From CAYMTN01 sp964393335 (GTDB lineage: Bacteria > Chloroflexota > Anaerolineae > Aggregatilineales > Aggregatilineaceae), in assembly GCA_964393335.1 (NCBI GenBank), contig CAYMTN010000167.1, positions 1-12,294 on the forward strand: a stretch of 12,294 bases of DNA, written 5' to 3'. A model generated the notes under the pieces. That model was given only the letters and a program-made list of their open reading frames with translations, searched no databases and was not told the origin of the DNA. The translations under genes and the position numbers were made by a program. Of the stretch, positions 1 to 6,052 are shown in pieces (position 1 is the stretch's first letter; each line of letters opens with the position of its first letter).

Positions 1-115
1 CATCCGGCGCACCTGGCAGCGCCGCCCCGACCTGCTGCTGACCGCCGACCTGAGCGAAGCCGAGCGCTGGTTCCTGGCCGAACTGGCTGAAACCGACGCT
101 CCACTGCCTGGTTGA
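1..115 (+). CDS. trmD: Probable tRNA (guanine-37-N1)-methyltransferase TrmD, C-terminal end only
   Basis: Only the last 37 codons are in the window, read in the frame starting at base 2 and ending at a TGA at 113-115. The visible peptide begins IRRTWQRRPDLLL and continues into an acidic helical tail. A run of the type SLRRTxxRRPDLL followed by a helix rich in Leu, Glu and Ala is typical of the extreme C-terminus of TrmD, the SPOUT-fold enzyme that uses S-adenosylmethionine to methylate G37 next to the anticodon and prevent frameshifting. The downstream genes ffh, rpsP, khpA and rimM are usual trmD companions, which supports the call. TrmD normally follows rimM, however, whereas here it precedes ffh. 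The catalytic knot lies outside the window, so the identification rests on a short tail and on context. Confidence 0.6.
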   Translation, partial: IRRTWQRRPDLLLTADLSEAERWFLAELAETDAPLPG

Positions 116-139
116 CGCCCCGGCGAAATCCAGCGCAAG

Positions 140-165
140 CCGGACCGCGCCGCCGCGTCGTCCGG
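140..165 (+). terminator. GC-rich hairpin downstream of the trmD end
   Basis: CCGGAC at 140-145 pairs with GTCCGG at 160-165, and inside it CGCG at 146-149 can pair with CGCG at 154-157. This gives a roughly 10-bp GC stem with a 2-base bulge, starting 25 bases after the trmD stop. No T-tract follows, so it is not a standard intrinsic terminator. It could act as a pause or 3'-end stabilising structure, or be chance in GC-rich DNA. Confidence 0.3.
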
Positions 166-334
166 TCATAGGCCCAGCAACGCGAGCACGTCTTCCGGCG
201 GGACACTTTCGAACATACCCGAACGATTGGCTCATAACCAACCCCCCGAATGCGACATCCGGCCTCCATCGAGCAGTGTGCAACACGGTCGGACCATGCT
301 GCAGCCGGACCCCCCGTAACCCTTTGACTACGGC

Positions 335-363
335 TTGACGGGTGAAGGGTCATCCTTTACAAT
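335..363 (+). promoter_or_regulatory. Sigma-70-type promoter of ffh
   Basis: A -35 box TTGACG (335-340) is separated by exactly 17 bases from a -10 box TACAAT (358-363). Each box matches the consensus at five of six positions. Transcription should start near 370, giving a leader of about 30 bases before the ffh ATG at 401. A TTG at 335 is in frame with ffh, but it lies inside the -35 box and so cannot be the translation start of mRNA from this promoter. The cluster from ffh onward therefore probably has its own promoter rather than depending on trmD. Confidence 0.7.
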
Positions 364-400
364 TCGTGCGGCATGTAGACCTAGTTTTGGGCCAGTGAAT

Positions 401-1735
401 ATGTTTGAAAGTCTCAGTGATCGTCTTCAAAATGTCTTTGAGCAGCTTGGCCGCAAAGGCAAGCTGACCGAGGATGACGTAAACGGCGCGATGCGCGAAG
501 TGCGTATGGCGCTGCTTGAAGCAGATGTCAACCTGAAGGTCGCCAAAGACTTTATCAACCGTGTCAAAGAACGGGCCATTGGCGCTGAAGTTCAGAAAAG
601 CCTGAAGCCGTCCCAGCAGATTATCAAGATCGTTCACGAAGAACTGATCGAAACGCTGGGGCAGCCAGGACGCCTGAATTTGAGCGGCCCCAGCCCGCGC
701 GTGATCATGCTCGTCGGCCTGCAAGGCTCCGGCAAAACAACTACCGCCGCCAAACTCGCCTTGACGCTGCGCCACGACGGACGGCGACCCTACCTGGTGG
801 CCGGTGATACCTACCGCCCGGCAGCGGTTGACCAGTTGGTTACGCTCGGCAAGCAGCTCAACATCCCGGTCTATGAAGAAGGCACCCAGGCCGCCCCGCC
901 GGATATCTGCGCGCGCGGCGTAGCTGCCGCCGCTGCTGCCGACGCAATGGTCGTGATCCTTGACACAGCCGGACGCCTTCAAATCGATGACAGCATGATG
1001 CACGAACTCGAAGCGATCCGGGAACGCACCCAACCCGCCGAGATTCTGCTGGTAGCCGACTCGATGACCGGCCAGGAAGCCGTGCGGATTGCCGAAGGCT
1101 TCAATGAGCGTGTCGGGCTGACTGGCCTGATTCTGACCAAGGTCGATGGTGACGCACGCGGCGGCGCGGCGATTTCGATGCGTGCCGTGACGGGCGTGCC
1201 GATCAAGTATTTGACCACCGGCGAGAAGATCAACGCCGACACGCTGGAAATTTTCCACCCCGACCGGCTGGCATCGCGCATCCTCGGCATGGGCGACATG
1301 CTGACACTGATCGAACGCGCTGAGCAGGCTTTTGACGATAAAGAAGCCGAAGAACTCCAAAGGAAACTGCTGAAAAACCAGTTCACGCTGGAAGACTTTT
1401 TGAAGCAGCTCCAGCAGGTCAAACGTTTGGGCAGCATCGGGCAGATTTTGGATATGATGCCCGGCATGGGTCGGCTGCGGCAGCAGTTGGATATCAACAA
1501 CGAAGACGCCCAGCACCAGCTAAAAAAGGTCGAAGCGATCATCTATTCGATGACGCCCATCGAACGGCGGAATCCCAAGCTGTTGAATGCCAGCCGCAAA
1601 CGGCGCGTCGCCGCCGGTAGCGGCACCAGTGTACAGGACATCAACGCGCTGCTCAAACAGTTCCGTGAGATGCAGCGTATGATGAAAATGATCGGGAAAG
1701 GGCGCGTGCCCAAAATACCTGGTCTGTTCAAGTAA
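401..1735 (+). CDS. ffh: Signal recognition particle GTPase Ffh (SRP54)
   Basis: The protein has 444 residues, a normal Ffh length. Ffh binds SRP RNA and signal sequences of nascent membrane proteins and delivers ribosomes to the receptor FtsY at the inner membrane. The N domain (about 1-90) begins MFESLSDRLQ. The G domain has P-loop GLQGSGKTT (106-114), the switch region GDTYRPAAVDQL (135-146), DTAGR (188-192) and TKVDG (246-250). The methionine-rich M domain (about 327-444) contains MMPGMG (352-357), the RNA-binding signature SRKRRVAAGSGTSVQDIN (398-415) and QRMMKM (425-430). I chose the ATG at 401 because it gives the canonical N-terminus and lies downstream of the promoter; the in-frame TTG at 335 would add 22 atypical residues. 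Its Shine-Dalgarno is weak. No SRP RNA gene was seen in the flanking DNA. Confidence 0.97.
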   Translation: MFESLSDRLQNVFEQLGRKGKLTEDDVNGAMREVRMALLEADVNLKVAKDFINRVKERAIGAEVQKSLKPSQQIIKIVHEELIETLGQPGRLNLSGPSPRVIMLVGLQGSGKTTTAAKLALTLRHDGRRPYLVAGDTYRPAAVDQLVTLGKQLNIPVYEEGTQAAPPDICARGVAAAAAADAMVVILDTAGRLQIDDSMMHELEAIRERTQPAEILLVADSMTGQEAVRIAEGFNERVGLTGLILTKVDGDARGGAAISMRAVTGVPIKYLTTGEKINADTLEIFHPDRLASRILGMGDMLTLIERAEQAFDDKEAEELQRKLLKNQFTLEDFLKQLQQVKRLGSIGQILDMMPGMGRLRQQLDINNEDAQHQLKKVEAIIYSMTPIERRNPKLLNASRKRRVAAGSGTSVQDINALLKQFREMQRMMKMIGKGRVPKIPGLFK

Positions 1736-1747
1736 GACAGGGCCCGG

Positions 1748-1753
1748 TATAAT
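1748..1753 (+). promoter_or_regulatory. Possible -10 box of an rpsP promoter
   Basis: A perfect TATAAT lies 13 bases after the ffh stop, in the 141-base gap before rpsP. The best -35 at 17-base spacing is TGTTCA (1725-1730), which matches only three of six positions. If used, it would give a leader of about 115 bases. A second, weaker AT-rich box TATAAC lies at 1831-1836. The -10 match is good, but the missing -35 makes this tentative. rpsP may simply be read through from ffh. Confidence 0.35.
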
Positions 1754-1863
1754 GTCCCAGGTTGCTGCGGTTCGTCCGGCAGACCCTTCCCTGCCAAACC
1801 CCTCTAGTAATACGCAGCAGCGCACAACCGTATAACACAACAATCGCCATCAAAGAAGGGGAT

Positions 1864-1871
1864 AGGTGATC
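1864..1871 (+). promoter_or_regulatory. Strong ribosome binding site for rpsP
   Basis: AGGTGATC is an 8-base exact match to part of the anti-16S consensus AAGGAGGTGATC and sits just upstream of the rpsP ATG at 1877. It fixes the start and is the clearest Shine-Dalgarno in the window, as expected for a highly expressed ribosomal protein. Confidence 0.75.
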
Positions 1872-1876
1872 AACAC

Positions 1877-2455
1877 ATGGTTCGAATTCGTTTGCGCCGC
1901 GTTGGGCGCAAAAAACAACCTAGCTATCGTGTCGTCGTAGCCGATTCACGCAGCCCGCGTGATGGTCGCTACATTGAAGTGATTGGTTTCTACAACCCGC
2001 GTACGCAGCCAGCCACGATGGCGCTCAAAGAAGACCGGGCGCTGCATTGGCTGAGCGTTGGCGCGCAGCCCAGCGAAGCGGTAAACCGCATCCTGGATAA
2101 GCTTGGCACACTGGCCCGCTACGAGCGGATGCGCCAGGGCGAATCAGTCGACGTGCTGGTTGCCGAAGCCGAGAAAGAAGCAGAGGAACGCGGGCCGGTC
2201 AGCCCGAAGACGCGCTACACCAGCCAGAGCAAGGCTGCCAAAGCGGCGGCGAAGGCTGCGGCGGCTGAGGCTGCCGTCCTGGTGGAAGACGTCCTCGAAG
2301 CTGACGAAGCCGCCGAACCTGAAGAACTCGACGAGGTCGTTGAGATCGCCGAGCCTGACGAGCCTGAAGAAGAAACCGAACCTGACGTGGAAGCCGCTGA
2401 AGCAGAAACAACCGAAGAAGCGGAAGAAGCAGAAGCGTCCGACACCGCCGAGTAG
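1877..2455 (+). CDS. rpsP: 30S ribosomal protein bS16 with long acidic C-terminal tail
   Basis: Residues 1 to about 88 are a standard bS16 core: it begins MVRIRLRRVGRKKQPSYRVV, then SRSPRDGRYIEVIGFYNP (24-41), then the helix ending in RILDKLG. bS16 binds 16S rRNA and helps the 30S body assemble. Most bS16 proteins have 80-100 residues, but this one has 192. The extra part has two zones: an Ala/Lys helix (about 116-133, SQSKAAKAAAKAAAAEAA) and an acidic tail (137-192) with 29 Asp/Glu among 56 residues and no Lys or Arg. The frame is continuous and codon use looks uniform, so the tail appears to be real protein rather than a frameshift product. It lies 141 bases after ffh and 125 bases before khpA. 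The core identity is certain; the tail's function is unknown. Confidence 0.96.
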   Translation: MVRIRLRRVGRKKQPSYRVVVADSRSPRDGRYIEVIGFYNPRTQPATMALKEDRALHWLSVGAQPSEAVNRILDKLGTLARYERMRQGESVDVLVAEAEKEAEERGPVSPKTRYTSQSKAAKAAAKAAAAEAAVLVEDVLEADEAAEPEELDEVVEIAEPDEPEEETEPDVEAAEAETTEEAEEAEASDTAE

Positions 2456-2493
2456 CATTGCAGCCGCGAGCATGTGGCGTAACCTTGTGACCC

Positions 2494-2533
2494 CAAATGC
2501 GGACGGCATCGACTGGTGCGCTGTCCGCATTTG
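2494..2533 (+). terminator. Perfect 11-bp inverted repeat between rpsP and khpA
   Basis: CAAATGCGGAC (2494-2504) is the exact reverse complement of GTCCGCATTTG (2523-2533). The stem can extend inward by GGC/GCT (one G-U pair) to 14 bp, leaving a loop of about 12 bases. It starts 39 bases after the rpsP stop and ends 47 bases before the khpA ATG. Only three T residues close the 3' arm, so it would be a weak intrinsic terminator at best. It could instead be an attenuator, an RNase processing site or an mRNA-stabilising hairpin that separates S16 output from the downstream genes. Confidence 0.5.
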
Positions 2534-2580
2534 AGCTTGCAACGACCGGCACATGCTGGCCTACACACTGGGAAGTCACG

Positions 2581-2808
2581 ATGAAAGAATTGGTTGAATA
2601 TATCGCCAAATCGTTGGTAGATGATCCGTCACAGGTGCGCGTCACCGAGGTTCCGAGCGGTCAGGCTGTTATCCTGGAACTGACCGTTGCCCAGGAAGAC
2701 ATGGGACGCGTGATCGGCAAAAATGGCCGCGTGGCGAACGCCATGCGCGTACTGGTGCGGGTGCTGGCTGCCAAACAGGGCAAACGCATCACACTTGAGA
2801 TCGTCTAG
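2581..2808 (+). CDS. khpA: KH-domain RNA-binding protein KhpA
   Basis: This 75-residue protein is essentially one KH domain, the usual size of KhpA (YlqC). It carries the GXXG nucleic-acid-binding loop in VIGKNGR (44-50), preceded by the strand and helix of the fold, and ends LAAKQGKRITLEIV. KhpA binds many RNAs, commonly pairs with KhpB (Jag/EloR), and has been linked to cell-wall growth and division in Firmicutes. Its position between rpsP and rimM is the classic location. The ATG at 2581 follows a weak GGGAAGT ribosome binding site; an in-frame ATG at 2497 lies inside the upstream hairpin and would add 28 residues unlike the family, so it was not chosen. The gene ends 17 bases before the rimM ATG, so coupled expression is likely. 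Confidence 0.92.
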   Translation: MKELVEYIAKSLVDDPSQVRVTEVPSGQAVILELTVAQEDMGRVIGKNGRVANAMRVLVRVLAAKQGKRITLEIV

Positions 2809-2825
2809 CCGCGTTTTTGACCACA

Positions 2826-3374
2826 ATGGCATCTGCACACCCCCCCTCAAAACAGCCGCCGTTCCTGCTGTTAGGTCGTGTATTGCGCCCGCATGGCGTG
2901 CGCGGCGAGCTGCGTATCGAAGTCATGACCGCCTATCCGGAGCGCATTGTGCCCGGCATGATCGTCGCCATCGGGCCTGATCCCGCTGAGCCGGCGTCGG
3001 CGACCAACTACGAAATCACCCGTGTGCGCACTCACAAACAATACCTGATTTTGCAGGTTTCCGGTGTGTCGGACCGCGCCGGTGCGGACTTGCTACGCGA
3101 GCGCTACGTGATGATTCCGCTCGAAGACGCCATCCCGCTCGAAGACGGCGAATTTTACCTGTTCCAGGCTATTGGCCTGGCCGTACAAACAGAAGATGGC
3201 GAACCGATCGGCACAGTGACCGAGATTCTCGAAACGGGTGCAAACGATGTCTTCCTCGTACACGGGCCGCGCGGCGAAATCCTGCTGCCGTTCATTGATG
3301 ACTGCGTGTTGGACATCGACATCGAAGCCGGGATCATGACCGTCACCCTGCTGGAAGGGCTGGTAGACGATTAA
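2826..3374 (+). CDS. rimM: 16S rRNA processing protein RimM
   Basis: The protein has 182 residues, typical for RimM, a late 30S maturation factor that binds the 30S head near uS19 and is needed for correct 16S 3'-domain processing. The N-terminal barrel opens with LLGRVLRPHGVRGELRIEV (15-33), the family signature GxxxxxHGxxGExxV. The C-terminal PRC-barrel starts near EFYLFQAIGL (109-118) and ends PFIDDCVLDIDIEAGIMTV (155-173) and LLEGLVDD. I prefer the ATG at 2826; a TTG at 2817, three codons upstream, is also possible and would add only MTT. There is no clear Shine-Dalgarno, so translation probably depends on khpA just upstream. The usual next gene, trmD, is absent here; a promoter and dprA follow instead. 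Confidence 0.95.
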   Translation: MASAHPPSKQPPFLLLGRVLRPHGVRGELRIEVMTAYPERIVPGMIVAIGPDPAEPASATNYEITRVRTHKQYLILQVSGVSDRAGADLLRERYVMIPLEDAIPLEDGEFYLFQAIGLAVQTEDGEPIGTVTEILETGANDVFLVHGPRGEILLPFIDDCVLDIDIEAGIMTVTLLEGLVDD

Positions 3375-3427
3375 GCGCAATCTTACCGGCAGACACTGAC
3401 GATTGCCCGGCGGTCACTGGACGCAGC

Positions 3428-3456
3428 TTGACAGGCACTGTTGCCCTTGCTATGCT
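3428..3456 (+). promoter_or_regulatory. Sigma-70-type promoter of dprA
   Basis: A consensus -35 box TTGACA (3428-3433) is followed after exactly 17 bases by TATGCT (3451-3456), four of six matches to the -10 consensus. Transcription would start near 3463, giving a leader of about 25 bases that contains the GGGGTGAGGG purine stretch (3466-3475) ahead of the dprA ATG. This separates dprA, and possibly manC and the DUF503 gene, from the ribosomal cluster. Confidence 0.7.
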
Positions 3457-3487
3457 GAAGCTCCTGGGGTGAGGGCACGAACTCGTT

Positions 3488-4600
3488 ATGAGCGCACGCA
3501 AATACTGGTTAGGATTCAACGTTGTCAAGGGTATCGGCCCGGTGCGGCTGCGCGCGCTGCGCCGTCATTTTGGCGATCTTGAAACAGCCTGGCACGCATC
3601 ACCCGCCGAGTTAGCGGCTGCCGGGCTGGACAGCCGCTCACTGAACAATTTTTCGCAGGCCCGCCCGGCGATCAACCTGGACAAACTACAAGATGACGTG
3701 GATGCGCTGGGTGCAACCGTACTCACCCTGGACGATCCAGATTTCCCCGCTCTGTTGAGCGAACTGCCCGATTCGCCGCCTGTTTTGTACGTGAAGGGCA
3801 CCGTGCTGGATGCCGATCAATGGGCGGTGGCCTTTGTTGGCACGCGCCGGGCCACCGTCTACGGGCGTGAAGTGACATCCCAACTCGTCACGGGATTGAT
3901 CAGCGCCGGAATCACGATTGTCAGCGGGTTGGCGCTGGGCATCGACGCCGCCGCGCACAAGGCCGCGCTGGATGCGGGCGGGCGGACACTGGCCGTGTTG
4001 GGCTGCGGCATCGACACGATCTACCCGCCGGAGCATCGCCACCTGGCGGCTGCGATCATGGAAAACGGCGCGCTGATCACCGAGTTCCCCCCCGGTACAC
4101 CGCCCGAAGGAAAAAACTTTCCGGTGCGAAATCGCACCATCAGCGGGCTGGCCCTCGGCGTCGTGGTGGTCGAAGCGCCAGCGAACAGCGGCGCGCTGCT
4201 CACCGCTGACAGCGCCGCCGACCAGGGCCGCGATGTGTTCGCCGTGCCGGGTAACATCACGGCGAAATCCAGCCAGGGAAGCAACCGGCTGATTCAAAAT
4301 GGGGCCACCCTCGTCATCGGCGCGGAAGATATTCTGGACGAACTCAACCTGAGCCGCGCGGCGGTCGAAATCCGCACGCAGGTACGCGAAGTAGCGCCCG
4401 CAAACCCGGATGAAGCCGCGCTGGCCCGCTGCCTGGACGACGAACCCAGGCATATCGACGAGTTGTGCCAGCTATCCGGCCTGCCGATTGTGCAGGTCAG
4501 CAGCACGCTGTCTCTGATGGAACTCAAAGGGCTGGTGCGGCGTTGGGAGGGCATGTATTACACGCTGGCACGTGGCGGCAGCCTGGTCCGCCTGGATTGA
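3488..4600 (+). CDS. dprA: DNA-processing protein DprA (Smf)
   Basis: This 370-residue protein has the full three-part DprA layout. An N-terminal helix-hairpin-helix/SAM-like region (about 10-60) contains VVKGIGPVRLRAL. The Rossmann-like core (about 80-285) carries GTRRATVYG (118-126), SGLALGIDAAAH (146-157), VLGCGIDTIYPPEH (170-183), FPVRNR (211-216), EAPANSGALLTA (229-240) and QGRDVFAVPGN (246-256). A C-terminal winged-helix domain (about 305-358) contains HIDELCQLSGLP. DprA binds single-stranded DNA entering the cytoplasm, protects it and loads RecA; it is needed for natural transformation, although many bacteria not known to be competent carry it. The ATG at 3488 follows a purine-rich site and a good promoter. 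No competence genes are visible nearby. All key motifs are present. Confidence 0.97.
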   Translation: MSARKYWLGFNVVKGIGPVRLRALRRHFGDLETAWHASPAELAAAGLDSRSLNNFSQARPAINLDKLQDDVDALGATVLTLDDPDFPALLSELPDSPPVLYVKGTVLDADQWAVAFVGTRRATVYGREVTSQLVTGLISAGITIVSGLALGIDAAAHKAALDAGGRTLAVLGCGIDTIYPPEHRHLAAAIMENGALITEFPPGTPPEGKNFPVRNRTISGLALGVVVVEAPANSGALLTADSAADQGRDVFAVPGNITAKSSQGSNRLIQNGATLVIGAEDILDELNLSRAAVEIRTQVREVAPANPDEAALARCLDDEPRHIDELCQLSGLPIVQVSSTLSLMELKGLVRRWEGMYYTLARGGSLVRLD

Positions 4601-4669
4601 CGATGGTGATACGCTGCCGGTCGAAACCAGCGCTTTTCGCTGATGTAACGTACAAAGAGCATACGCCCT

Positions 4670-5752
4670 ATGAATAATCTTTACGCATTGATCATGGCGG
4701 GCGGCGGCGGCACGCGCCTGTGGCCGCTCAGCCGCCAGAATCGCCCCAAGCAGATGCTGGCGCTGATCGAAGATCACACCATGTTTCAGATTTCGGTCGA
4801 ACGCCTGGAGCCGCTGCTCCCCGCAGACCGGATTTATATCATCACGGGAGCGGACCAGGTCGAAGCACTGCGCCACAGCGCGCCGCAAGTGCCCGCCGCG
4901 AATTTCATCGTCGAGCCGTTCGGACGCAACACCGGCCCGGCGGTCGGCCTGGGAATCATTCACATCCAACGGCGTGACCCGGATGCAGTCATTGCCGTGC
5001 TGACTGCTGACCAGCATATTGCCGACAAGGCCAAGTTCCGGCGCGTGCTGGCGGCAGGGGCCGAAGTCGCATCAGATAACCGCATCGTCACGCTCGGCAT
5101 CACCCCGTCATTCCCGTCCACCGGTTATGGTTACATCAAACGTGGCGATCCATTGGTCAAGTCTGGCGAGTTCCAGGTGTATCACGCCGCCCAGTTCACC
5201 GAAAAACCCGGCCTGGAGACGGCTATCGAGTTCCTGACGAGCGGGCTGTATAGCTGGAACAGCGGCATGTTCATTTTTCAGGTTGATCAACTGCTCGCTG
5301 AGTACGCGCGCCAACAGCCGGAGATGTTCGCACTGCTGCAAACCATCAAAGCGGCGATAGGCTGTCATGACTATGAAGCTGTCCTGCAACAGGCGTGGCC
5401 GCAGATGCCCCGGCTCTCAATCGATTACGCGGTCATGGAGGGGGCCGAACGCATGGCCGTGATCCCGGTCGATATGGGATGGAGCGACATCGGCAGTTGG
5501 AAGTCGCTGTTAGGCGTGCTGGAAAGCGACGGAAACGGCAACGTCATACGCGGGCGCAGACATGATCATATCCAGATCGATACCAGGGGCACGCTGATCG
5601 TCAGCGACCGCCGCGTCGTGACGATTGGCCTGGAGGACATCGTCATCGTGGATACGGATGACGTGCTGCTGGTCTGTCACCGCGACCGGTCCGAAGACGT
5701 GCGGCGCGTGGTTGACCAGCTTAGGGATGCCGGAGACGAGACACATTTATAA
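4670..5752 (+). CDS. manC: Mannose-1-phosphate guanylyltransferase (single-domain ManC type)
   Basis: This nucleotidyltransferase joins GTP and mannose-1-phosphate to form GDP-mannose, the donor for polysaccharide, glycoprotein or glycolipid mannosylation. Visible motifs are the nucleotide-binding loop GGGGTRLWPLSR (11-22) with PKQ (26-28), EPFGRNTGPA (82-91), FTEKP (176-180), WNSGMFIF (196-203), SIDYAVMEGA (250-259) and GWSDIGSW (270-277). The protein is 360 residues long, so it is the short form lacking the phosphomannose isomerase domain of the roughly 480-residue bifunctional enzymes; the end (about 290-345) keeps only a short beta-rich region. The usual LPADHxI motif reads LTADQHI (111-117), with Gln where His is common. 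It lies 69 bases after dprA, behind a weak AAAGAG ribosome binding site. Confidence 0.93.
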   Translation: MNNLYALIMAGGGGTRLWPLSRQNRPKQMLALIEDHTMFQISVERLEPLLPADRIYIITGADQVEALRHSAPQVPAANFIVEPFGRNTGPAVGLGIIHIQRRDPDAVIAVLTADQHIADKAKFRRVLAAGAEVASDNRIVTLGITPSFPSTGYGYIKRGDPLVKSGEFQVYHAAQFTEKPGLETAIEFLTSGLYSWNSGMFIFQVDQLLAEYARQQPEMFALLQTIKAAIGCHDYEAVLQQAWPQMPRLSIDYAVMEGAERMAVIPVDMGWSDIGSWKSLLGVLESDGNGNVIRGRRHDHIQIDTRGTLIVSDRRVVTIGLEDIVIVDTDDVLLVCHRDRSEDVRRVVDQLRDAGDETHL

Positions 5753-5754
5753 CG

Positions 5755-6048
5755 ATGGTCGTGATTGTCGCCACCCTGGACCTGCATTTGCCCGGTGTTG
5801 CCTCGCTGAAAGAAAAGCGCGGCATCCTGAAGACTGTGATCGCGCGCGTGCACAAAACGTTTAACGTCGCCTGCGCCGAGGTCGACCTGCATGACGTATG
5901 GCAATCGGCGGCGCTTGGCGTAGCGATCGTGAGCACCAGCGCCGGACACGGCGAGTCCGTCCTCGAGTCAATCCTGCGCTGGATCGAACGCAACCGGCCC
6001 GACGTGGAGATCGTTGACCACACCTTCGAGGTTATTCACTTCGGCTGA
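5755..6048 (+). CDS. DUF503 family protein (YlxP-like)
   Basis: This 97-residue protein matches the DUF503 pattern: a first strand (VVIVATLDLHLPGVAS), the SLKEKRGIL motif (17-25), FNVACAEVDLHDVWQ (36-50), a strand reading SAALGVAIVST, and a final helix and strand (VLESILRWIERN and VEIVDHTFEVIHFG). The family is small, widespread and poorly characterised. In Bacillus, ylxP lies in the nusA-infB-rbfA cluster, so a role in translation or ribosome assembly is suspected. Here it starts 2 bases after the manC stop and is almost certainly translationally coupled to it. A GGAG at about 5731-5734 lies too far upstream to be a strong ribosome binding site. The gene ends 4 bases from the convergent GTPase gene. 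Confidence 0.85.
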   Translation: MVVIVATLDLHLPGVASLKEKRGILKTVIARVHKTFNVACAEVDLHDVWQSAALGVAIVSTSAGHGESVLESILRWIERNRPDVEIVDHTFEVIHFG

Positions 6049-6052
6049 CCGC

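Noticed and set aside
116..334. SRP RNA (ffs) gene next to ffh
   Set aside because: The conserved GGAAGCAGC-type apical motif of bacterial SRP RNA is absent from both strands of this gap.
335..400. Upstream TTG start for ffh adding 22 residues
   Set aside because: The TTG is inside the -35 box of a good promoter, and the added residues are unlike Ffh N-termini; the ATG at 401 gives the family start.
350..1516. Long open frame (388 codons) on the minus strand opposite ffh
   Set aside because: It is antisense to a gene with every SRP GTPase motif. The translation has no recognisable domain and is rich in Gln, His and Phe, as expected of a mirror frame in GC-rich coding DNA.
1780..1794. Small hairpin (GGCAG/CTGCC) after ffh as a terminator
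   Set aside because: The stem is only about 5 bp with an 8-base loop and no T-run; too weak to call.
2497..2580. Upstream in-frame ATG extending khpA by 28 residues
   Set aside because: The ATG is within the inverted repeat, the extension is unlike KhpA, and the ATG at 2581 gives the standard 75-residue protein.
3686..4453. Open frame of 255 codons opposite dprA
   Set aside because: DprA is complete on the other strand with all motifs; the antisense product has no recognisable fold.
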